A DNA stretch of 64,000 nt from Thecaphora thlaspeos (GCA_900291925.1 UWYS01000003.1:1240001-1304000), one strand, 5' to 3'; positions 1-14,422 are shown, counted from the stretch's first letter. The notes: generated by a model not told the origin, from the letters alone. Numbers and translations: made by a program.

Positions 1-1
1 C

Positions 2-2104
<2,103 letters not shown>

Positions 2105-2601
2105 AGGGCTGCGCGCGGAGCGGCTATGCTCTTGGACGCGGTCTGTTTGCGCGTCTGCTTCTCCTGTACACTATAGCTAGGATGCGTCGAGGTCACCCTG
2201 ATAAACTGTCACGGCAGACTGGAGTGTGGTGTGGCCTATATCGGGTGTGTCGACGTGGCGAAGAAGCGGGGCAAAGGATGCTGTATGAGGGAGCGGGCGT
2301 GCGTGCGGGGCAGTAAAGGGCGAGCGCGCGGGCGGGAGCGACGCAGCTGTGCTGACGGGCTGCAGGCCGGGCAGGCAGGCAGGCAGGCAGGCAGCGCGCA
2401 GATGTGGAGCAAAGGCGCAGCGCATCGACCGACGCTCGCTCTACACTTGCCACGACGGTCATCACTACCGCCACCACCACCACCACCACCACCGCTACCG
2501 CTCGCTACTCCTTTTTACACTGCCCTGAGTCAGCCGAACCATTCCGACCCTCACCCGCCTTACACTATCTTCCGATCGTCTCTTACACCGACTCATCGAC
2601 C
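2105..2601. other. Intergenic region and 5' leader of the ARM-repeat gene
   Basis: No gene seen. It holds a GGCA tandem repeat (about 2371-2393) and a CCA/CAC repeat (about 2468-2493), followed by a pyrimidine-rich leader up to the ATG at 2602. The downstream frame stays open back to 2404, but that stretch is low-complexity and has no ATG, so it is treated as leader. Confidence 0.6.
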
Positions 2602-5600
2602 ATGACCCTCAACACCTTCCTCGCCGTCGGCGGTGGCGGCCGCATCGCCAGCGACGGAGCCTTGCACTACAACCCATCCAACCCCGCCTCGCTCGTCGAG
2701 CGGCTGCGCGTGACTCGCAACTCGATCATCGGCTCGCGCACAAACAAGTGCAGTCTGGTCAATAACGGCTCGATGCACGACTTTGTCGCCCTCCTTCGCA
2801 TCGACCTCGCCTCGTCACCGCACGCACACGAGATTGTCGCGCTCTCCGCCACCATCGTCGCATCCCTTTCAAACACTCCGGCTCCACAGGCGCTCCTTCA
2901 GCTCCTCAAGGTCGGCGTACACGATGCGCTCCTCGACTCATTGAAGCGCCTCGTCCAACACCTCTCCATCACCGGTCAGCATCTGCTAGCCGGCGGCAGC
3001 CGAGAGGCGGCGCCGCCGCACTCGTTGTCAACGGACCCGCTCAAGCTCCTCGAGTCCATACTCAGAGCCCTTCGCTCCATCCTCCTCGCCATCGCCCACC
3101 AGCTCTCCGCCAGCCCACGCTGGGGCATCGGGTCGGCTTGGGGCACCAGCTCCTCCTCTACCGGTGTCTCCATCCCAACGACGCCTGCCCGTCCTGGAGC
3201 GGGCGGTGTCAAGATCGTCGGCATCAGCGGCAAGGAAGCTCGCGGTCTCACTGCCCACGGCGGCGGCGCCACCAAAGATGCGACCATGGCCAGCGCCAGC
3301 TCCGACGACCTAAGGGCCAAGCGTAAGTCGCACGCGCGGGAGGCCGAACTCGAGCACCTGCGCGAGCTGAGGTTGCTCTCGAGGTCATTTCTCGCCACCG
3401 TCTATTCTCCCGACAACCTTCCCTACCTCGTCGGCCCTCTATTTGTAACGCGCGTCCCGCAGCAGGGCCCGCACGGCTCGTCGGCAAAGGCACCGAGACC
3501 TCACAGCCCTCAGGTGGTCGCGGCTAGCGGCAACGGCACCGAGATCCGCGACGTTGCAATGCACTCGCGGGCCTCTTCGTCGGTGGGGACGTCGAGCCCC
3601 GCCCTCGGATCCACAACGAGGGACGCAGCCGGTCACGTGTCTACTGCTGGTCCCACGACGGCGTCGGCCATCGATCTCGAGGAGCTGCCGCTGGCCACAC
3701 GCTCCAAACTGCTCAGCATCACCGAGATGGTGTGCGCCACGATCGCTGGTACAGTCTTCATACCGGGCCAATTGGGTCCCGGCGGCTGCGAGATATCACC
3801 CGAGCGCGAGCTGCATCAACGACGCGAGCGTCTGCTCAATTTCACGGCCGCCGACAACCCCTACCTCCACCGCTCGCAACGGCCTTCGTCTCAGCAGAGC
3901 AGCGTTCCAGGAGGAGCCGGCATCGGCGACGACGATGAGGATCGAGGCAGGAGTCAGCAAGGTTCTTCGACCCAGCGCCACCGCTCTGACTTCCAGGCCG
4001 AGTTGATCCGCAAGGGCTCGCGGTCGAGGTCGAGGCTACCCAACGCGTCCCACAGCGGCGTCGGCGGCGGCGGCGGAAGCATGGGAGATTCTGGCCACCT
4101 GCCGCTCTGGGAGGAGGAGGAGGGCAGCTTCGACCTCGTCGACGGCAACGACGAAGGTCCTGCAACGGTGCTGTCGGTGTTGCTGGCTGCGTCCGAGTGC
4201 GGCTTCGCCAAGGTGCAGGAGGCGGCGCTGTGGTGCCTGGCGGAGTTGACGCGCGAGAGCGCCGATGCGTCGATCCGCCTCTTTCGCTTCAGCACGCTGT
4301 CCGGCACGCTGCCGACCTCGATGCTGCTCAACCTCCGCCGAGCGGCCAGCCCCAACGTTCGCCTCGCCGCCTTTTGCTGCTTGGCGCACATCATCAAGGT
4401 GCACCCCTTTACGCCAAGGACGAACCAGTGCGTGCTCGAGGTGTTGGTGGAGCTGCTCGACCCGAAAGCGAGCGGCGGAGGAGCAGGAGGGATGTCGTTG
4501 CTATCGCAAGGTCAGGTGCAGATCCAGGTCCAGGCGGCGTTTGCGGTGGCTAGGCTGGTGGCCGACGAGCCCGAGCTGCAGACGCTGGCGACCGAGAACT
4601 ACGACGCGCTGAGCAAGCTGACCACCCTGCTGGAGCGGGCCTGCCGTCAGGCGGCCGGCGGTGGTCAGGGCGGCGAGCCGGAGCCAAGCCTCTCTTGCAA
4701 CGCGGGAGCCCGGGGCGGTGGCGGCTTCGCCAACCCTACGGTCGGCACGGCCCTGCCCGCCGTTGACGAAGGTCTGATCCGCCTGCGCGAGGCGTGCCTC
4801 AGCGCCCTGGCCGCCCTCACGTTCCAGCAGGATGAGCTGCGCCGCAAGGCTGTCGACACATCGTCGCCCTCGATCCTCTCTTTGCTGGTACCGTGCCTCG
4901 GCTTCCCCGCGCTGGGTGTGCGCGTGGCGGCGTGCCGCCTGGCGCGGGCGCTGTCGCGCAGCATCTCGATCCTGCGCACATCGCTCGTCGATGCCGGCAT
5001 CGCGCCGAAGCTGGTGGCGCTGCTGGAGGACGAGGACGAGGACGAGGCGGTCAAGATCGAGGCTACCGCTACGCTGTGCAACCTGATGGCCGACTTTAGC
5101 CCGATGCGGAAGCTAGTCGTCGAACTCGGTGGGCTGGACAGGCTCGTGGCGTTGGCGCACGGAAACGCTCGAACCGATGGCGACGACGTCGGGAGACGAG
5201 GAGACGGGCCGACGGCGGGAGCAAGTCAAGAGCTGCGGCTCAACGCTCTGTGGGCGCTGAAAAACATGCTGTGGAAGTGCGACCTGCCGAGCAAGGTGGA
5301 GGTGATGGACAAGGTGCGCTGGGACTTTATCGTCTCGCTTACCTCGGAGGGCGACACGGTGATGAAGGAGCAGGCGCTCAACATCCTGCGCAACGCCGCG
5401 GCGGGCGGCGCAGAGGACGTCGAGACGGTCGTGGCGGGCGTAGGGGGTGGGGAGAGGCTGGTGGAACTGCTGGAGAAGGTGGTGTGGGAGTGCAAGGACG
5501 AAGGCGTGCAAGGGGCGAGCGTGATTGAGCAGGTGGCTTGCTGTCTTGTCAATATCGCGACGGGCAACGACGCACACAGGCGCATGATTGTGAGGAGACC

Positions 5601-6153
5601 CAACCTGCTGGATGCCTTGGTCTACTTTACGGTGAGTTTGCGGCGTGTCTCGTCGTCCAGCGACGAAAGGAGGGGGGCCAGCTGTTGGCCATCTACAGAT
5701 TGGCCGTCTACGAGCCAGACATGGCTGAACCTGCCTCCCTCGCACCTCGCCTGCGCTGCGCCCGGTGAGGCACGCTACAGAACCATCCATGGAAAGAGAT
5801 CCGAAGCGCAGCAGCCAAATGCGTCTCGAACCTGGTTTTCCGGTCGGCGGTCGTCTCACTCGCCTCTACGGCAGAGGAATCACAAGATCGTAAGCACACC
5901 ACGTCGAACCTCGTTAGATTGCAGACTGAAACTGTTTGTTTGTTTGTGCTGACTCTTGTGATTCTATGGTGATGCGGGACGGATGGCAGTGGACATTACG
6001 AACGAGACGATATCGCGTCTCCGGTCGTTTGGCATGGAAGAGAGGATGTTTGCTCTGGCAAACGACGTAGAGTTGGACGTACAGGAAAGAGCTAGGGCGG
6101 CGTTGAAGAAGTTGGATGCGGCCTGTCTTGCGGGAACGAGCATCGTCGTCTAG
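2602..6153 (+). CDS. Armadillo-repeat protein, Vid28/Gid5/ARMC8-like
   Basis: Likely scaffold subunit of the GID/CTLH E3 ubiquitin ligase, which in yeast degrades gluconeogenic enzymes. Exons are 2602-5631, 5781-5889 and 5990-6153 (1100 residues). The two introns (5632-5780, GTGAGT; 5890-5989, GTAAGC) keep phase exactly. The N-terminus has the ARMC8-type block RNSIIGSRTNKCSLVNNG, followed by helical ARM repeats. A long Ser/Gly-rich insertion lies at about 3100-4130. The C-terminal part carries ALWALKNMLWKCDLPSK and, across intron 1, NHPWKEIRSAAAKCVSNL, which match the conserved ARMC8/Vid28 end. Start 2602 was chosen because it is the first ATG, has a purine-poor but ordinary context and precedes the conserved part. 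The large insert makes it longer than human ARMC8 (about 670 residues). Family assignment is from pattern recognition, without a search. Confidence 0.8.
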
Positions 6154-7331
6154 GGGTACAGTGTGAAGTAGTAAGAAGGTGTTGGAAGCGGCGTTGGGCA
6201 AGAAGAGGTAGTGCAAAGGTACCATGTGGAGCGCGCGTGTGCCTGTGTTGCAGGTAGAGTCGAGAGACGGTTCAGATGTAACTACAGGAAGATTGTCTTA
6301 GACCGGCTCCATTTGATTAGAGGTGGTTGGTGGCTAAAGGTAGATTGAAAAGGGACGAAGACAAACCCTTGACCCATATCTAACTTATCTCTCTGTTAGC
6401 GGGGGTGGTGGTGGTGGTGATAACAATTTATGATTGGCTCATACTCGAATCGCCGCGGAAAATAAATCAGGACGCCAGTCTTCCCTTCGCTGGACAGGAC
6501 AGGTTGGGGTTTGCGACCCAAGACCGATGTCAGGTGTCCAAAGACGGTCCGCAGCGGAAGGTATCGTGCTCGTCTTGCCGTACATCGAGCACTGCACGAA
6601 ATGACAGACTAAGCTGGTGCTGATGCTGAAGATGAGTGGTATGTAATAGATGGGACAAGCTCCCCCTCCTGGTGGGTACTGTAGAGTACTCTGTAGATAA
6701 GAAAGAAATAGGTCTCTAGTTCGAGAGGGTAGGCGAGTCACGCCACCTTGGAGGGACGAGATGACAGGCGCCGACGTTGGACGGTACCGGGAACAGTACA
6801 CGTTCTTGCATTTCCGCCCAACTTGGACAGTACATACGATGGGTCTGCCGTGTCAAGAGCCGGAAAAAAAAAACGATCCGCTTTGACAGCTTTGCTCCCG
6901 AAGCGTCGCAACGTGTGATCGGCTATGTACCAGTCTGACTGCATCCTCCCTCGAGCTTAGAGAGCAAGGAAAGGTTGCGTGCTGCGATCGTGAGCAGTTG
7001 ATAGGTCGTCACGTCACCGTCACAAAAACCCCAACTACAGTACCAACGCATGCCGGGAGCGGGTCAGAAGATAACTCGTCTGCCTTTCGCAACACACCCT
7101 CTCGCCACTCTCTCGACGTTTCACCATGCCCTTCGCTCGCTCGCTCGTTTGATTGTTGATTGGTTCCGTCTTAGTCTTTCGCCATACAGTAGCATATTGG
7201 CACATGTTCCACTTTGACCACCCATCCTAGACAGGTCTCGCTCCCACCCGCCGGCTGAGGCAGGCATGTAGGGTCTGCGCTGCTGCTCTCCGCTGCTCTT
7301 CTTTCATACGATACTGTTTGTTGTACTGCAG
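6154..7331. other. Intergenic region with a 55-codon ATG frame at 7050-7217
   Basis: No gene can be supported for 6154-7049. From 7050 an ATG opens a 55-codon frame ending with TGA at 7215-7217. Its peptide has a helical, coding-like look (the segment LRSLARLIVDWFRLS) and could be the first exon of the unresolved gene that continues at 7332, but I found no convincing phase-matched donor. A CTGCAG acceptor-like site ends at 7331. Confidence 0.4.
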
Positions 7332-8619
7332 CGGGGTGTTCGCAAGGTCACGCCGTACATCGATGGCGACGAGACGAGACATACACCTTCGGACGCGCTC
7401 AGTGCCAGTCTTAGAGTACTGGCGCATGTCGTGAGAAGCTGGATGAGCCAGACGCAATCCAACCACTCCGACACTCGCTGCAGCAAGGACGTGACGAGGA
7501 GCAACAGTAGCGGAGATATCAAAGCCGCAAACGCTCTCACTCCACCGCAGCACGTCGAGCTTCTCTACGCTCGTCGAGGGAGCGGATCTACCATCGTGAC
7601 CGCGGACGCTCAAGACGATTCGACGCATGTCGATCTCATCAATGCGAGTTTGGGTCTACGACGCGTCATCATGGCCGACAGGATGGTCTTTCTCTCGAGA
7701 CAAACTCTGCCCTATACGCATCCCAACATGCTCTTTCAATGGCATCGTCGTTTCCCCTCCTCCCTCTCCTCATCCTCGGTACAGAGTCACTCGGCTCCCA
7801 CATCTCCCGGACCGTTGGTCCGACCTACGTTGGAAGGACGGTTGAAGTCGTACGACTCTCACTCCTCCCTCTCGTCCATCGCTACGTTCAGGGATGGTGT
7901 TGCGTCAACGACATCTTCATCCGCTTCAACACCTCCTTCTCCTTTACCTTTTTTCACCTCGTCTTTCGCAAGGTCAAATTTGGCTTCGATAGGTGCGAGT
8001 TTACCCAACATCGACACGCACACTCAGCGCTTCAAGATGCGCTGCGGTGCGCAATGTCGGTCCGGCCAAACAACACGTACCGCCGTGGATGTTTCGTCGA
8101 CGAACGACATCATCCCTCCTATCCTTCTCACGTCCACACACAGAAAAGCGGGTCCATCCTCCTCTTCCTCGGGACATAGCAAGATTTCCGTCCCCTCGCA
8201 CCCACCATCACCATCGACACAGCACGTCATTAAAAGTCCTACATCACCTTTGCATCTCCCTCTCCACCTTCCCTACATCGACAATGACGGTAAAACATCG
8301 CGAAAACATCCTAAAAGACCCACGTTACTAGCACGACGTACGACGTTAGACTCTCTCGTCGAACATCGCGAGAAGACGACGACGAAAACGACGTCTCACC
8401 GCCGACCGATACGCAAGGTCTAGATCCACGTTCGACGTTGGACGATACATTCGTGCTAAATGCCACCAGTACGCCTACGCCTGTCGACGTGAAAGTAGAC
8501 ATATCTCAATCTACACCGCCGCCTTGCATCCCACATTCCAGTCGAGGTAGGGTACCCAGGTTGTTCAGGACGTCGTTCGACGCTCTCTTGAAGTTCACTG
8601 CCGCCGTGACGCGCAGCAA
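7332..8619 (+). CDS. Unrecognised Ser/Pro-rich protein, multi-exon model incomplete
   Basis: I do not recognise this gene. From 7332, just after a CTGCAG acceptor-like site, the frame reads RGVRKVTPYIDGDETRH and stays open to about 8423, with a long Ser/Pro/Thr-rich middle. Coding character then moves to another frame. A GTAAAA donor at 8290 and an AG at 8374-8375 (or 8371-8372) join the two frames in phase and give an acidic stretch DDDENDVSPPTDTQGLDP. That frame continues to a perfect GTAAGT donor at 8620, immediately before an in-frame stop. The 5' end is not found (see 7050) and the next exon does not join in phase to the coding-like segment at 8731. The peptide is mostly disordered and no catalytic motif is visible. 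It could be a real intron-rich lineage-specific gene or a decaying one. Confidence 0.4.
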
Positions 8620-8730
8620 GTAAGTAGAGTCGTCGCGACGACGATGAACGATGCGGACGTCGCCGTCATGCTGTACCGTGCACGGGCGCCAGAGAGAAAA
8701 AAAAAAACAAAAAAGCCAATAAAGACGTAG

Positions 8731-9096
8731 GTAGTTATCCGTCATCACACCTTCCTGCTGCGACGTCTCATAGCCATCGTGATTGGCTCCACGTCCACCG
8801 TACGAGCCTTCTCCCCAACCCCAGCCAAGAACATCATCGTGCCATTCATTTTCCCTCCAACGTCAAGACACTTTTCATCGTCAGAGTAGCAGTTTCAGGG
8901 CACTGAGCCAAGATATGAATCGACTATGTACAACAACTACGAAGAGGCCGGTCGACAGCGTGTCATCGCGCGTCAAGGATCGCCCAACGCCGTGTCTAAC
9001 CGTCAATATGACCCAGACGTGCCAAAAAAGCGAAACATTAAAGGTATTGTGGTGAAGCGATGGACGCGGCTAGGGTAGGATATAGGTCGTCGTCGT
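8731..9096 (+). other. Coding-like segments, possible terminal exon(s) of the gene at 7332
   Basis: One frame (codons starting at positions such as 8755 and 8926) reads LLRRLIAIVIGSTSTVRAF and then NIIVPFIFPPTSRHFSSSE to a TAG at 8887-8889. After that stop the same frame continues as GTEPRYESTMYNNYEEAGR and ends KRWTRLG at TAG 9094-9096. Candidate acceptors are TAG at 8728-8730 or 8732-8734 and TTTCAG at 8893-8898. A stretch with ten or more consecutive A residues (about 8698-8707) precedes it. Whether the internal stop is removed by an intron, marks a gene end or is a disabling mutation cannot be decided here. Confidence 0.3.
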
Positions 9097-9458
9097 CAAA
9101 AGGCAGGAGGAAGAAGGAGGGGTTTAAGGGGAGAAGAGTGAGAGAGACCTTGGCCGGAAACAAATACATTCCGCCAGAAATACAACGATTGGCTGAGTCG
9201 TCAGTCGGCGTCGAAGTGAAACAGTGCATGGCGCTCGTAGATGTGGTAATCGGTAAAAGGATCGCGATGGGGAGACGAACGTCGGGCAAGGGCCCGTCCG
9301 TGGACTGCGTCTACGCTGACGTCCCTGGCGCGCGGAATAGGCCTTGGGTATATGAAGCTGGCCGGGACGCGTCGAGGTAGGGCAGAGACGGAGCAAAACT
9401 CCCCAGTCTCGTCACGCGCCGAGCGCCGGAAAGCATTCGCGTCTTGCGCGCGCACCGC
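9097..9458. other. Convergent intergenic region
   Basis: Lies between the unresolved plus-strand gene and the 3' end of the Sur7-type gene. An open frame of 106 codons (9060-9380) has no coding signature and is not called. Probably 3' untranslated sequence of both neighbours. Confidence 0.5.
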
Positions 9459-10598
9459 TTAGTCTCGGCCGGTGCAGCACGAGATGATGTAGGGGACAAC
9501 CGTGAGGGCGCAACCGACAAAGGCGGCCCAGATGAACCAGAGGGCGTTGCCGTAGTGGAGCTCGAGTCCGTAGCTCGAGCCGATGGCATCGCGGGCCTTT
9601 GTGTAGATGGCCGTCTCGATGGCCGCGCCGACGCCGAGGGCGATGGCGGCGAGGAAGGCAAAGATGGCCGCGCCAAAGAAGGCGAGTCGGTTGGCGAGGA
9701 AGCCCGTCAGCCAGCTGAGACCAGTGAGGACGGTGCCGATAAAGATGAGCCAGAAGGCCGCCTGCGAGAACTTGCGGAGATAGTCAGAGTCGGTAAAGGT
9801 GTTGTCGGGCAGGAAGGTCGTGAGCTCAGCACGAGCGTCGGCGGGAGCGTCAGCAAGGCTAAGAGGGAGAGAAAGGTGCCGTGGCGTTGCGTTGGAAGCA
9901 CAGAAGATCGAAGGGTCAGACTGCGGATCGCAGAGGGAAGGAAGTCGGAAGGCGGCACCGTGGCGCAACAACGCTACTCACAGAGCGTTGACGGGGACCC
10001 ACTTGTAGTTGAACTGGCTGTCGATGCAGTCTCGGTTGCTGCCGCTGGGTGTACCTCCGCAGTAGTTGTAGAGGCCCCACTGGTAGTCTTGCTTGATGCC
10101 GTTTCCGGCCGCGATCTGCGAGCCCTGGTCCGTAGCGTAGAGGTTGGGCGGGGCGGTAGCGCCAGAGTTGGAGAGGGCGTTCTGGAGGCCACCGGTACGG
10201 AGGTAGACGAAGCGGATGTTTCGCGCGACAATGTTGTTTGTGAGCTGACCGATGTTGGCCAGGATCACCAGCACCATGGCGGCGAAGGTGAGGAATTGGC
10301 CTGACGTGAGGTGAGAGGCGGATACGAAGGAGTATGGGGAATGACGCAATGTGGTTCAGCAAAGAAGATCTGCGAAGCAAGGTGATCCGAAAGTGCGCGC
10401 CAGGCCCGACACGGCGACAATGTGCTTGAGCGTCGTTGCGCTCTCCGCGAATTTCCACACTGAGACTGAAGTTGGCCAGCGGCGCTGGCAAGCACTGTAG
10501 CATCTCGCCCGTTCGCAGGATCTAAACTGCCCGCCTTTCGGCCACCAGATGCGAAACGAGGCTAGAGACTCACCGAGGCCGACGCAGAGCCACTTCAT
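9459..10598 (-). CDS. Sur7/PalI-family plasma-membrane protein
   Basis: Four-pass membrane protein of the SUR7 family, whose members sit in eisosome or MCC plasma-membrane domains or act in pH sensing. Exons (minus strand) are 10598-10574, 10300-9982 and 9858-9459, giving 247 residues. The 25-nt first exon encodes MKWLCVGLG across a phase-1 junction; both introns use GTGAGT-type donors and the phases close. Topology: TM1 at about residues 8-27, then an extracellular loop with the claudin-like signature WGLYNYC followed by a second Cys (RDCID), then three more hydrophobic segments (AAFWLIFIGTVLTGLSW, FFGAAIFAFLAAIALGVG, ALWFIWAAFVGCALTVVPY). The C-terminus is very short (CCTGRD), unlike PalI proteins with long cytosolic tails. 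The exact subgroup (Sur7, Fmp45 or other) is not settled. Confidence 0.85.
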
Positions 10599-13096
10599 GA
10601 CGGACGAGGCGTGCTAGGAGGAGGAGTTATTAGTGTGTGGGTAGATGGATTACGGTGCGAGTAGCTCTAGGGTGCTCGCGAGGGTCGTGGTGGACGTCGT
10701 GATGGAGGTGATGGGGGTGTCCGAGAGATGGAGCGCGGACCCCGAGGATGAGGACGGACGGCTTAGGAATGGGCGGGCGGATGATGGTGGTGGACGACGA
10801 AAGAAAGAGAGCGAGAGGGAGAGGCAAGGGTTTTCAACGTCGGGAGCGAGCGGGGCAGGGGCGCAGAGGTCGAGGGCGAGGGAGGCGAGGCGGGGGAGGG
10901 GAAGGGGAAGAGGAAGGGGGGCAAGAGGCGGGAACGCTGCGAAGCAAGGCGTCAACGACGCAGCGCACGCAGCGCGCTCCGACGACGGGCGGCTTGGTGG
11001 TGATTCACGATGCATCCAACCCAGCCTCCCTCGACCCTCGAGCCATCTGCTGTACGCTGACGCACAGCCAACTCCACACTCCAACGCTTCAACGCCTAGG
11101 CGTACGCACCCGCAGAAGCGCGGTCAGCGCCGTCGTCACGCTCGCTATATGGCCAAGCGCGACAGTGTCTCTCTCTCCGCCCGGCAGTGAGTACGTCTTG
11201 AATCTAGAGGTCGGAGTTGAGCCTATCTGCTGCGAGGGCGGAAGCGGTGTGCCTAGCCTGCGTCTCTGCGCTCCCAGCGGCGTTGACGTATAGTGGCCCA
11301 TGCCAACGGACGGATGGCTTGCGTGGACGCTGTTTACCCCTGAGAGTTGCTTTTCGCAGGACCCCATGCATGAGCGAGGCGAAAAACAGGGGCCCCTGCT
11401 CCAGCGCCAAACCTGTGCAGGATGTCAACTGCCAGGCCGCAGCCAGCGAGGCGATGCTTGCAGCGCTCTGTCGACGCCAGCACAGCCTTGCTCTGCTCGA
11501 GCGACTTCCGGGCCAGACGCCGCTGTGTAGTCTGAGCGTACGCAGTATCAACATACGATGGCGCTACTCCGCTGCAGTATCGGAGCGTTTCAATCTTGCT
11601 CTCCGGCAATGCTGCCTGCGTGTGGCCAACGCCAGCAGACCGCACCGCCTCTTGCCGAAAGCATCGCCAGGTCAAGCAAGCCAAGGCAAGGAAGAAGCAG
11701 AAGCTCTAAATCCCGACGCCGGCGCAAGGACAACGCCCCGTAAGGACCTCGTCGCCTCTACGACGGCGTGATGGCGACGTCGACATCGAGCTTAGGGTCT
11801 GGTCGGCGGTGGACAAGGACGGGGACGAGCACGGGGAGCCGCGCCACAGCTCCGTTGTGGTACATGGTCTGGCATGGGGGGCCGATCCACTATAGCGTAG
11901 AGCGGAGCGCCGTGGGATGGAGATCAGACACTGGTCCAGAAGGAGCTGGTCGCGGGCTGAATTCTAGTCTACGCGTCGCTGTCGTCGCTCGATGAGCAGA
12001 GGCGAGGCGAGGCGACGCGTGAGGCGACGCAGCGGCGGGTTGCTTCGCTTGGGAGGTGGAGGAGTTTCCTCGTGCTTTGCCGAACAAGAAAGATCGAGCC
12101 ACCAACGAACGCCTCTCGTCGCGCGCCCCACCGACGTCCCCCCCCCTTGTGTCTCGAGCAGAAAAAGCTCCTTCGTCATATGCCGTCATCGTGCGCACGG
12201 CCGTCTATCAACGACCCAGCCCCCACCCACACCGCCGTCAGGCGTCTCCGCTCTTGCAGACCCCTCCTTCTCCTTTCATCCGCCATCGATGCCGTAGTTA
12301 ATGAAGCTTCGTCGCTCCGATACAGATCCACCCGTCTCTGTCGAGATCTTACTAAATGTGGGAGGAGCCAGACGTCAGGATGCACCCTAGTTGCTCATTT
12401 CCTTGGACACGTTGGCGACGGCGACAACGACGGCGACGACCGCCTCTGGACCTCCCCAGCTTACCGCTTCTGGCCGGACCGCTTTCGAGATCAGCGGGCA
12501 TGTCCTTGGAACCATGATGTCGCTCGACGTCGGCCCTTTCAGCAACCGTGTCAACCGTTCTTATTCAATTGCGATCTAGATGATTGGCTGCCCTCCTCGC
12601 TCGTACGACGACGTGCTCATCGGTTGCCCCCTCATCAAGAGAAAAATGGTATCTGATTCTGATGTACCGTGCGGTGCTGCTCAGCGGAGACGTCAAAATT
12701 GTCAAGACAAATCAATGGTGGATGAACGACGTATGTAGGGGCTACACGGGACCGACCGGCTGGTGGGGTGGGACGCTGTTCCGCCCTACCTTGGACCCTG
12801 CTGCGGGTCCGCCCTCTTCATGGAATCGCGGATCTGCGTCCAGGTGTCGGCTTCTTCGTCCTACCGTAGAGACACAAGACGCTGACGAGCAGCTCGACGT
12901 TCAAGCATTGCAGGCACCGGTCAATGTTCAAAGCTTCGGCGGGCGACGCAAAAGAACGTCTGTCCTTGAAACTGATGTACCAGGGGCTCTGTGCTCGTCA
13001 TATCTTGATTCGTAAGAGTAGCCTTCTTCTGGGCCCGGTCAGACGATCTCACATCGAGCGGGGACGTCTTGGTGTCGACGTGTCGCTACCTTTTCG
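10599..13096. other. Gene-poor accessory stretch, no supportable gene
   Basis: About 2.5 kb upstream of the Sur7-type gene and downstream of the gag relic. The first 450 bases are purine/pyrimidine-skewed and probably belong to the Sur7-gene promoter and leader. Several overlapping open frames (for example 184 codons at 11217-11771 on plus, 116 codons at 11334-11684 on minus) show no recognisable motif and lie opposite each other, so none is called. The right end (about 12900-13096) shares sequence with 14700-14900 (see repeat entries). No reverse transcriptase or integrase motif was seen in any frame. Confidence 0.5.
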
Positions 13097-13130
13097 TTAT
13101 CGAGCATCAAAGCCGCTCGAGCCTTCCAAG
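13031..13130 (-). repeat. Diverged repeat, copy A, at the 3' end of the gag-like frame
   Basis: This segment aligns with 14755-14890 in the same orientation at roughly three quarters identity over its best 75 bases, for example GTTATCGAGCATCAAAGCCG here against GTTATCGAGTATCGAAGCCG at 14847-14866. On the minus strand both copies end a reading frame in the same way: SSGFDAR-stop here and PSGFDTR-stop in copy B. This suggests two related element ends about 1.75 kb apart. Confidence 0.6.
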
Positions 13131-14422
13131 GTAGAGGCTGAGGAGCACTTGGTGCGCGGGCAGCTGTCAAGGGTGTGGAAAGAGTCGGCCTTGTGGCAAC
13201 AGTAGACGCAGAAGGGGCGGCGACCTATGTAGTGGAGCTTGATTGCGCCTTCATTGTAGGCGAGCCATCCCGGAAGGCCCTCAACGCCGTGGCCCTCGGG
13301 CCTCGATTTGGCCAGGACAAAGATCGTCCCGTCAAACTTGAGAGGGATGCCGAGCTCAGGCGTACCCGCCATGATCGTCCAGGCATTGACGATGGCGGCG
13401 TGGGCCAAAATGGCCGATTGTAGTGCTTCCACCACCTTGATTTCGTCGCGATGCGCTCGAAGCGACGAGATTTTAATGACGATGGAGTCGTACGGCAGCC
13501 TGCTGCCGACCAGGTATTGTTCCAGAGGTTGGTTGCGGAAGGTGAGCTTGGCGTTGAGCGCCAGATCGAACTGTCTAAACCGGTAAAAACAGATCTCGAC
13601 ACACGTTGCACGGCTGGCCATGGGCGGGAAGTGAAGGTCTGGCGGGGATCCGTCCCAGTTGTTGCCGAAGAGTTGGTAGAGCTGGCGGTAGATCGCCGCC
13701 CTGGCGCTGGACTTGTCCCGGCTCTGGTTGAAACCAGACAGGAAACGCCAACGAATGGCCGATGGCGGAACAACGACCCTCGAGCGGAGCTGTGGGTCCG
13801 GGAGCTCTTCGAAGGGGTACTGGCGTCGAGTGTCGCCAACTGGGAAGATGAGCTCCGTGCTGACCACGTCGCCATCGCCGTCGTGCGACTCGTCAGGTCC
13901 GGGCAAGCCACCTCCCTGGTCGGTTGAGGCGTCTTTGTTGGCGTTGCCGGCTGAGCCCTCATTCCGAGGAGCCTGGTCGTCTGCGCTATCCTCTGTCCCG
14001 GCAGCGTTGAGCGGGGCGGCGCGCTGTGGGGCAGCTGTCTGCTTGTCGGCGGCGGCAGCCTGCTTCGAGGCAGCAGTAGCAGTGGCGAGCTGCTTGACTG
14101 CGGTGGCCTGCTTGGCAGCGACTCGACCCGGGGCCGAGGCCTGCTTAGCGGCGGCAGGGGCGGCAGAAACCTGCTTGTCAGGGCTTCCGGCGACGCTCCT
14201 CGACCGCATGGGCAGGTCAGAGTCTTCAGAGATCGACTCGGGGGGGCGAAGACGGCTTCCTCTGAGGTACGCCGGGCTCGATAGCGCTGAGCGGAGCCCG
14301 TCCGCCGGTGTTGCGAACAGGCACGATGCCGAAGCTGCTGACGGTGCAAAGCGACTGGCGGATTGCAACTCGTTCGGGAGCGCCCGCAGTTGGACCGCAA
14401 CGGGCGGGGTGGTAACGAACAT
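13097..14422 (-). mobile_element. Retroelement gag/ORF1-like reading frame with a CCHC-like knuckle (relic)
   Basis: A 441-codon frame not expected by chance. The N-terminal half is Ala/Ser/Lys-rich with repeated AAKQA-type units (nucleic-acid-binding, disordered). The C-terminal half is ordered and contains AIYRQLYQLFGNNWDGSPPD, FRNQPLEQYLVGSRLPYDSI and IVNAWTIMAGTPELGIPLKF, and then the cysteine/histidine segment PFCVYCCHKADSFHTLDSCP. The spacing is C405-x2-C408-x7-H416-x4-C421, a stretched version of the retroelement knuckle CX2CX4HX4C. Related gag-like ORF1 proteins occur in fungal LTR and LINE elements. No protease, reverse transcriptase, RNase H or integrase follows on the minus strand, so the element is truncated or non-autonomous. 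The true start may lie upstream (to about 14646, in another frame). A cellular zinc-knuckle gene is the alternative reading. Confidence 0.55.

Noticed and set aside
11217..11771. 184-codon plus frame in the accessory stretch
   Set aside because: Opposed by equally long minus frames and without a motif. It may be debris, but a gene call is not supported.
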